DNA of 64,000 bases from Cordilura impudica (Eukaryota > Arthropoda > Insecta > Diptera > Scathophagidae). Position 1 is the first letter of the stretch. The number at the start of each line of letters is the position of its first letter. Of this stretch, positions 58,997 to 64,000 are shown piece by piece. The stretch is taken from contig OY821518.1 of NCBI GenBank assembly GCA_963682025.1, positions 127,786,582 through 127,850,581 on the forward strand, read 5' to 3'. The notes beneath the pieces were generated by a model that made no database searches, was not told the origin of the DNA, and saw only the letters and a list, made by a program, of their open reading frames with translations. The position numbers and the translations under genes are program-made.

Positions 58997-59902
58997 GTTT
59001 ACAAAATATATTAAAGAGTTGTTATTATATATTTTATTTTTTTTGTATAGGTTTCAGTTCACGAACAGTATTAGTTATTATTGCTTTGAAATTTTATTTC
59101 TTGGTTGTTTTAGTTTTGTTATTTGATGTTCAATATTTTTGTTGTTTTTCCTCTTCGTTTGTTTATGCTCACTGTTAATTTGTTTTTATTTTTATTTTTT
59201 GCTTTGTTTGATGCACTTGTGTGTTTTGATTGTTGTTATAGTTATTGCTTGATGGTTTTACTTAATATTTGTTTTTACTTCAATTTTATTTTTGCAAATT
59301 ACTTCAATTTTATATTAAGTTAAAATTTAAATAGTGGCACACTGATGTCAGAAATTATAAAAATATTGTATTTAGTACAAATCTTATATAAAACTATGTT
59401 TTAAAACTGTAGATTTTAATAAATATGAGGAGATTTAAAAAACACGTCTGACTCCACCGACAAAATATTGTTCCAATAAGGATCATTTTTGGACTACTGA
59501 TTAATGGATGTAATATATACAGACAAACCCAATTTGACTAAGATTTGTATGATAATTTAGATCTTATGGCAATATATGTTGATTTCATAGGGGTCATTTG
59601 TATGGGGGCTAGGTCTGAACATGGACCGATTCTCACCAATTTCAATAGCGTTCATCCGATGGCAGATGAAAAATCAAATACCAAATTTGATCAAAATATA
59701 TTTATATTTGCGACCTGCAGTTTGATTACAAGCTTTACATGGACACACAGACGGACGGACGGACATCGTTAAATCGAATCAGATGGTGATTCTGATTCCA
59801 TCGGTATAATTAAAGATGGGTGTAGGTCAAATATTTTTGGTTGTTACAAACAGCAGCACAAAGTCTTTATACCCAAACCACATAGTGGTATAGGGTATAA
59901 TA

Positions 59903-61381
59903 AAGTTTTGCACTTTAGTGGAAACTTCTACTACAGAAAATATTAATGCACTGTACAGAAAAGAGTGCTACAATTTTGTTTTTATATTTTAGTTTATAAT
60001 ATGAGAAAAAACTTAAATATCATTAAACTTTGTTTGAATTCTCATTAGGTTGGTTTTAGGGAAGGTATCTGAATTTAACATTATACAAAAAATCTATCTA
60101 CCGTTTCTGTAACTGATGATTGGTGACTCAATACGATACAGCTGTAACCTGTATTGCAGTATAAAGATGCATTTTTGAATAAAGTCTAATTTCTAACTCA
60201 ATAATTATATAAATTGAAAACAATATATAAAAAATATTTCGACTGTCACAACCTTAAATTTTCTCTGGTGAAATAATATTGAATATGTTACAAAAGATAT
60301 CAATCCACCAAACGACCTCAATGCCTGTGAATTGAAAAATGTTCAGCTCCAATAAAAACTAATTTAAAGAAGGATAAACAGATTTTGAAAGAAAATTGAG
60401 AAATGCCTCCAAAGCCCTTACAAAGCACACTGAAATAAGCGTGATGAAGGAGATTTGGAAATAGCTAAGAATGGAGTGGATATGAAAATATTATTGATTG
60501 GAATTTTTGTGTATGCCAACTTTTTCCCATTATTCAATAGCGTTCAGCAATAGCAGCAAACGGGTACGGCGTTGGAAGAATGCTTCATCTTTTGGTGTTA
60601 TCCTCGAATCGAATCGATAACAAATCCATTAATACTAATTTTTTTATACAGATACCGCGATAAAAAACATATATGGCAACTTTGAATTGTACAAATTTAA
60701 AACGAACCATTCCTCGTACTTATTTTATTTGATCTTATAGCTGATGGACACTTTTCGTGGTATTGAGAAACGGAAAGATCCGATGAATGGAGTATTGTTT
60801 TTCCATGGGTCACAAATCTTTTTTCCTTCATTTCATTCCTGCCTCTCTTCCGAGGGCATACCTATTGAGAAGGAACCTAATGTCAAGTATATAAATTAAA
60901 ATCCTATGCAAGTTTGATGCTGTGTTATACCAGAGGAATAACTATATCAAATAACAATATTGGGGTATCTCAGCAATGACTTTTAGGAATCAATGCAGTC
61001 ATTATTCGAAAGATTACAACCAAAGTGTTTATTAACATCTTGTTGTCCATTCAAAAAAATGTTTTAGATCTTTCTATTTGCCATCGAAACAACTATAAAC
61101 GTGAAAGGTGTGTCAGAAAAAATTACTGCTTTCTCAGTAGCTTCTGTCCACCTAAGAACTTTTCTGGGTTGGCTATATGTTAATGACTGCAATTGAAGGA
61201 AACGAACCTTGCCTAACCGAATCACTAACCGAAACAAAGTCGCCTTTTGCAGCTGTAAATTGTAACTCCCATTATATAGACAGAAATTGGAAATGAAACA
61301 AAGAACAAAACAGTGGCAAAAAAATAAAGCACTAGAAAGGTAAGTATTTGAGATGCTTCCCCATAATGTAAGAAATTGAAA
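59903..61381. other. AT-rich non-coding stretch
   Basis: No gene or recognised repeat; the 106-codon minus frame at 61064-61384 shows no domain. Confidence 0.5.
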
Positions 61382-61450
61382 CACACAGAAAACAGATTCA
61401 TCGTAACTACCGAATTTTTTGCCAAACGAATTGTTAATTTTCTGTTTAAA
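61382..61450 (+). mobile_element. MITE-like family G, left-end fragment
   Basis: CACACAGAAAACAGATTCAT, ACTACCGAATTTTTTGCC and AAACGAATTG match the inverted right end of the copy at 35698-35931. The other end was not found nearby. Confidence 0.5.
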
Positions 61451-62724
61451 AACTTTCTTCTAATTTTGAAGTAAGTTTTTTAGAACCGCCATCTAATTGT
61501 GAATTTTTGAACTAATGCACTTTTTAGTATTCAAATGTTTATTACCCCTTTTATTGGAAATAAATCTAACAAAAAACTCACCCCGTAATCTAAGAGTTTT
61601 TTTTAAATAAAATTCTTAAAGAACTCAATGAAAAAAGGGTTGATGATTTTTCCCATAAAGGGTTGCAAATTTTCTGATAAAAAATAGGAAGAACAAAAAA
61701 TCAGTTAATACTAAAAATTCAGCAAGGAAACATCTAAATAAATATTAAAAGTAAATTTCAAAAAAAAAAAAAAAAAAAAGAATTTTAAATTATCAAAAGC
61801 ATTAAATCGACTAAATGGAAAACATTTTACTTACTTCCTGGCGAACGAGTTAAAAATAATTCTTAAGGAACTGATATGCAATTGTTGGAATTTTTCAAAA
61901 CGCATCTCGAATATCTTCTCAAATAGATAATTTAACATATCATGTAATTTTAAGTGTGAATACCTGATTAATAAATTTATTTTTTTCTATACAGATTTAA
62001 AGCATGATATGCCAAATAACCATCATTGGACATGACATTAAGAAAAATTAATGTCATAATAAAAATCTATACTCATCAAAGAATACCATGCTTTTTTAAG
62101 GTAACTGAAAATAAATAATGAATAATAATTAGATAAAAGAAGTTAACTTAAAACCCATGACATTATTTCCGTGCACGATTAAACGAATGACCAGCAATAT
62201 AAATCAAAAAGAATTATAAATTTTTCAGTTCATTTTCAATACATATGGTTCAATATGAAATAAGCACAATTTTTTAAATAAACACTGAAGACAATCCGCA
62301 GCTTATTCAAACGTATGTATATTTCGGTGGTACGTCACATCATGGAGTAACACATATTTAGTCAAAGTGAAATAAATACAACGCAAGTCTGGCTCAAATC
62401 ATGTTACATTAATGTATTATTGAAAAGAGTAGGCAAAAACAATTTGAAATCAGTTGACATTATTGTTGACGGACAATTTAATGCGTTTAAAGGCAATTTT
62501 ATGCAGCATCATGCCATATAAAAATATTTATTTTTCTCGTATATTTTTGTTTGAATAACACGCACACGCGTAAGTCCAGCAGCAGCGGAAAATGAAAACC
62601 ATGGGCCGGTTTCCAAAGCAAATATATTTTTGTACTAATTCTTGTTGGTTCGTTAGGACTCAGATAGGACGCGAAATTTTAATATATTTCTAGGCGTTGG
62701 ATTAAATTATTTCTTAATGTATAT
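61451..62724. other. AT-rich non-coding stretch
   Basis: No gene recognised; an A19-type run lies at about 61761-61779. Confidence 0.5.
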
Positions 62725-63400
62725 GAGGAAGATTGTGTTTGACACATAGTTTTTGCGAAAAAAAAAACCATCACCGGATCCAATGAAAATATCACGATGA
62801 TTCTGAATTCCGATGTGTCGCCGAACGTTCAGATTGCCGAAAAGAAGTCGTAATGTCAATAAAATCACTCTTTTCACTACACTCTTTCCAATGCAGTGGA
62901 GACATGTCAAAATTATACCAGTATCAAAAACGGATACGAATACCGCCCGATTGCAATTCCTCCATATGTTTCAAAAGTTTTCGAGCACCTGTTACACAGA
63001 CAAACTTTTTTGCCATCTCCCTGTAACACTGATCCTCTCAACTACCATTTGCCAACAGCCTACTGAGGGACCTGCGTCATGAAGATTGTGTTTGATAGGC
63101 ATTGAAAACAGTCAAAAAAGTGAATTTATAGTGCTCACAAAACATATTTTTTTGCGAAAAAAAAACCATCACCGAAACCAATGAAAATATTTCGATGATT
63201 CTGAATTCCGTTGTGTCGCTGAACGTTCAGACTGCCGAAAAGAGGTCGCAATGCCATCAAAGTCAATAAAATCACTCTTTCCAATGCAGTGGAGACATGT
63301 CAAAATTGTACCAGTATCAAAAACGGATACGAATACCGCCCAATTGCAATTCCTCCATATGTCTCAAAAGTTTTCGAGCACCTTTTACAAATACAAATTT
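62725..63400 (+). repeat. Tandem duplication of a mariner/LINE chimera
   Basis: 62725-62990 recurs at 63078-63395 with moderate divergence: GAAGATTGTGTTTGA, AAAACCATCACCG, TGATTCTGAATTCCG, CTGAACGTTCAGACTGCCGA and TCAAAAACGGATACGAATAC. The first part resembles mariner (ERSDCRKEV like ERSGHPKEV at 52225). The second is LINE RT (VKIIPVSKTDT, equivalent to AKLIPVPKSNS). Confidence 0.75.
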
Positions 63401-64000
63401 TTTAATATTTAAACGACAACAACCTACTTACAGAGCTTACTTATACAGAGGCTGTGTAATGCCTTTACCTGATATATTTGAGGAGATAAGAAGCAACACG
63501 GATGATGGAAAAATATCTTTTTTGGTTCGATTTGACCACTCAAAGGTATTTGACACTGTACATCACTCTATTTTATGCCTCAAACTTAAGAAGTTTTTTA
63601 ACTTTTCAGCATTAGCGGTTAGACTCATGTCGGCATATCTCACAAGTGGGTCCCAATCTCTTCTTTGGGGGTTTTAAAAATGATATCGTGGACTCTGTTA
63701 ATAATCCCGGTTTTGTGTTTAATGGAACTCTAACTTGGTCAGATCATAATTATCAATCACGTAACAGAATTTATAGTATGTTTAGAAGCTTCTGTTTATT
63801 GGAGGACTTTACTCCACCAAAAATAAATTGCTACTAGCTAAAACATATCTATTACCAACAGTACTATATTCACCCGAGGTTTTCACAGGTTGCTACTCTA
63901 GAGATAATAGGAAACTAAACGTAACTTTCAACAACATTATTCACTATATCTTTGGTTTAAGAATGTTTGATCATGTATACGAATACTCGTGGCATGTCTT
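63280..64000 (+). pseudogene. CR1/Daphne-like LINE reverse transcriptase, broken, runs off the window
   Basis: Plus strand: VKIVPVSKTDTNTAQ, DDGKISFLVRFDHSKVFDTV, HHSILCLKLKKFFNFSALAV and RLMSAYLTSGSQSL (same order as the LINE at 55031). The YADD catalytic block is then deleted. It resumes with VDSVNNPGFVFNGTLTWSDH, MFRSFCLLEDFTPPKI, LAKTYLLPTVLYSPEVF and IIHYIFGLRMFDHVYEYS, open to the window end after frame changes. Confidence 0.75.

Larger units (their letters stand above)
54630..59467 (-). mobile_element. Full-length CR1/Daphne-like LINE
   Basis: About 4.8 kb, minus strand, inserted in helentron A8. 5' UTR 58997-59467, ORF1 58049-58996, ORF2 55031-57842 and a short 3' UTR ending in (TAAA)n (plus strand TATTTATTTATTTATTTA at 54630-54648). 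Full length and nearly intact, so likely a young insertion. Clade call is from the DHSKAFDTVNH and YADDVQLYL motifs and the TAAA tail. Confidence 0.8.
54267..59902 (-). mobile_element. Helentron-like copy A8, split by the full-length LINE
   Basis: The 3' part lies at 54267-54629 (AAACAAGTAAGAAAATTATT, hairpin TCGCTCGAGACCGACTA). The 5' part is 59467-59902 (TTGTTCCAATAAGGATCATT ... CAGACGGACGGACGGACATC ... CATAGTGGTATAGGGTATAA). Together they make one complete A unit; the junction reads ...CTAAGAGTT / TTGTTCCAATAAGG, as in uninterrupted copies. Confidence 0.75.

Noticed and set aside
58770..59323. Plus-strand hydrophobic frames of 66-118 codons
   Set aside because: Antisense of the LINE ORF1 and its AT-rich 5' UTR; no conserved features.

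Overview
The window looks like repeat-dense intergenic or heterochromatic DNA from a higher dipteran (probably a calyptrate fly such as a blow fly or house fly). The inference rests on strong AT-richness, short GT...AG introns (about 60 bp), mariner, rosa and Transib transposases, dispersed repeats carrying GTCCGTCCGTCCGTCTG tracts like the fly DINE/helentron repeats, and an eIF4A-like pseudogene closest to the insect protein. I see no intact host gene, tRNA, rRNA or CRISPR array. Nearly everything recognisable is mobile DNA in various states of decay, often nested.

Layout. 1-657 (minus) is an open reading frame running off the left edge that resembles a LINE ORF1 protein. 1.3-6.7 kb holds helentron-like, Helitron-like and other dispersed repeats plus a 600-bp TTTTTTAAAAAAGTAC-type tract. 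6.86-25.8 kb is a cluster of four RAG1-like Transib elements: T3 (minus, 6857-10280), T1 (plus, 10286-13959), T2 (plus, 16832-20370) and a truncated T4 (minus, about 24.5-25.8 kb). T3 and T1 lie head to head with only five bases between their CACTGTG/CACAGTA ends. T2 sits with a perfect CGACG duplication inside the reading frame of a second transposon-like gene (D1, 16.08-21.66 kb). 25.8-44.5 kb carries helentron-like copies, a truncated CR1/Daphne-like LINE, mariner remnants, the eIF4A-like pseudogene, a Helitron helicase fragment, an RTE-like LINE and a Tc1 remnant. 44.9-46.2 kb is a DD41D (rosa-type) transposon. 47.7-50.95 kb is a second, independent D element (D2), bounded by inverted repeats of about 500 bp. 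52-54 kb has a mariner remnant and a helentron copy. 54.27-59.9 kb is a helentron copy split by a nearly intact LINE. 62.7-64 kb is a tandemly duplicated mariner/LINE chimera that leads into another LINE running off the right edge.

How the parts relate. The nesting gives a relative history: D1 before T2; T3 before its helentron insertion A2; helentron A8 before the full-length LINE. The most interesting system is the D family. It encodes an uncharacterised protein with acidic blocks DFSEN, SDGxxxQYKN and SHGKGxxDG, has spliceosomal introns, and in one copy is framed by long terminal inverted repeats, so it looks like a poorly described cut-and-paste transposon. Several frame breaks lie in A homopolymers, so some elements may be more intact than they appear. 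All assignments come from reading the sequence by eye and from family recall; no search was run.
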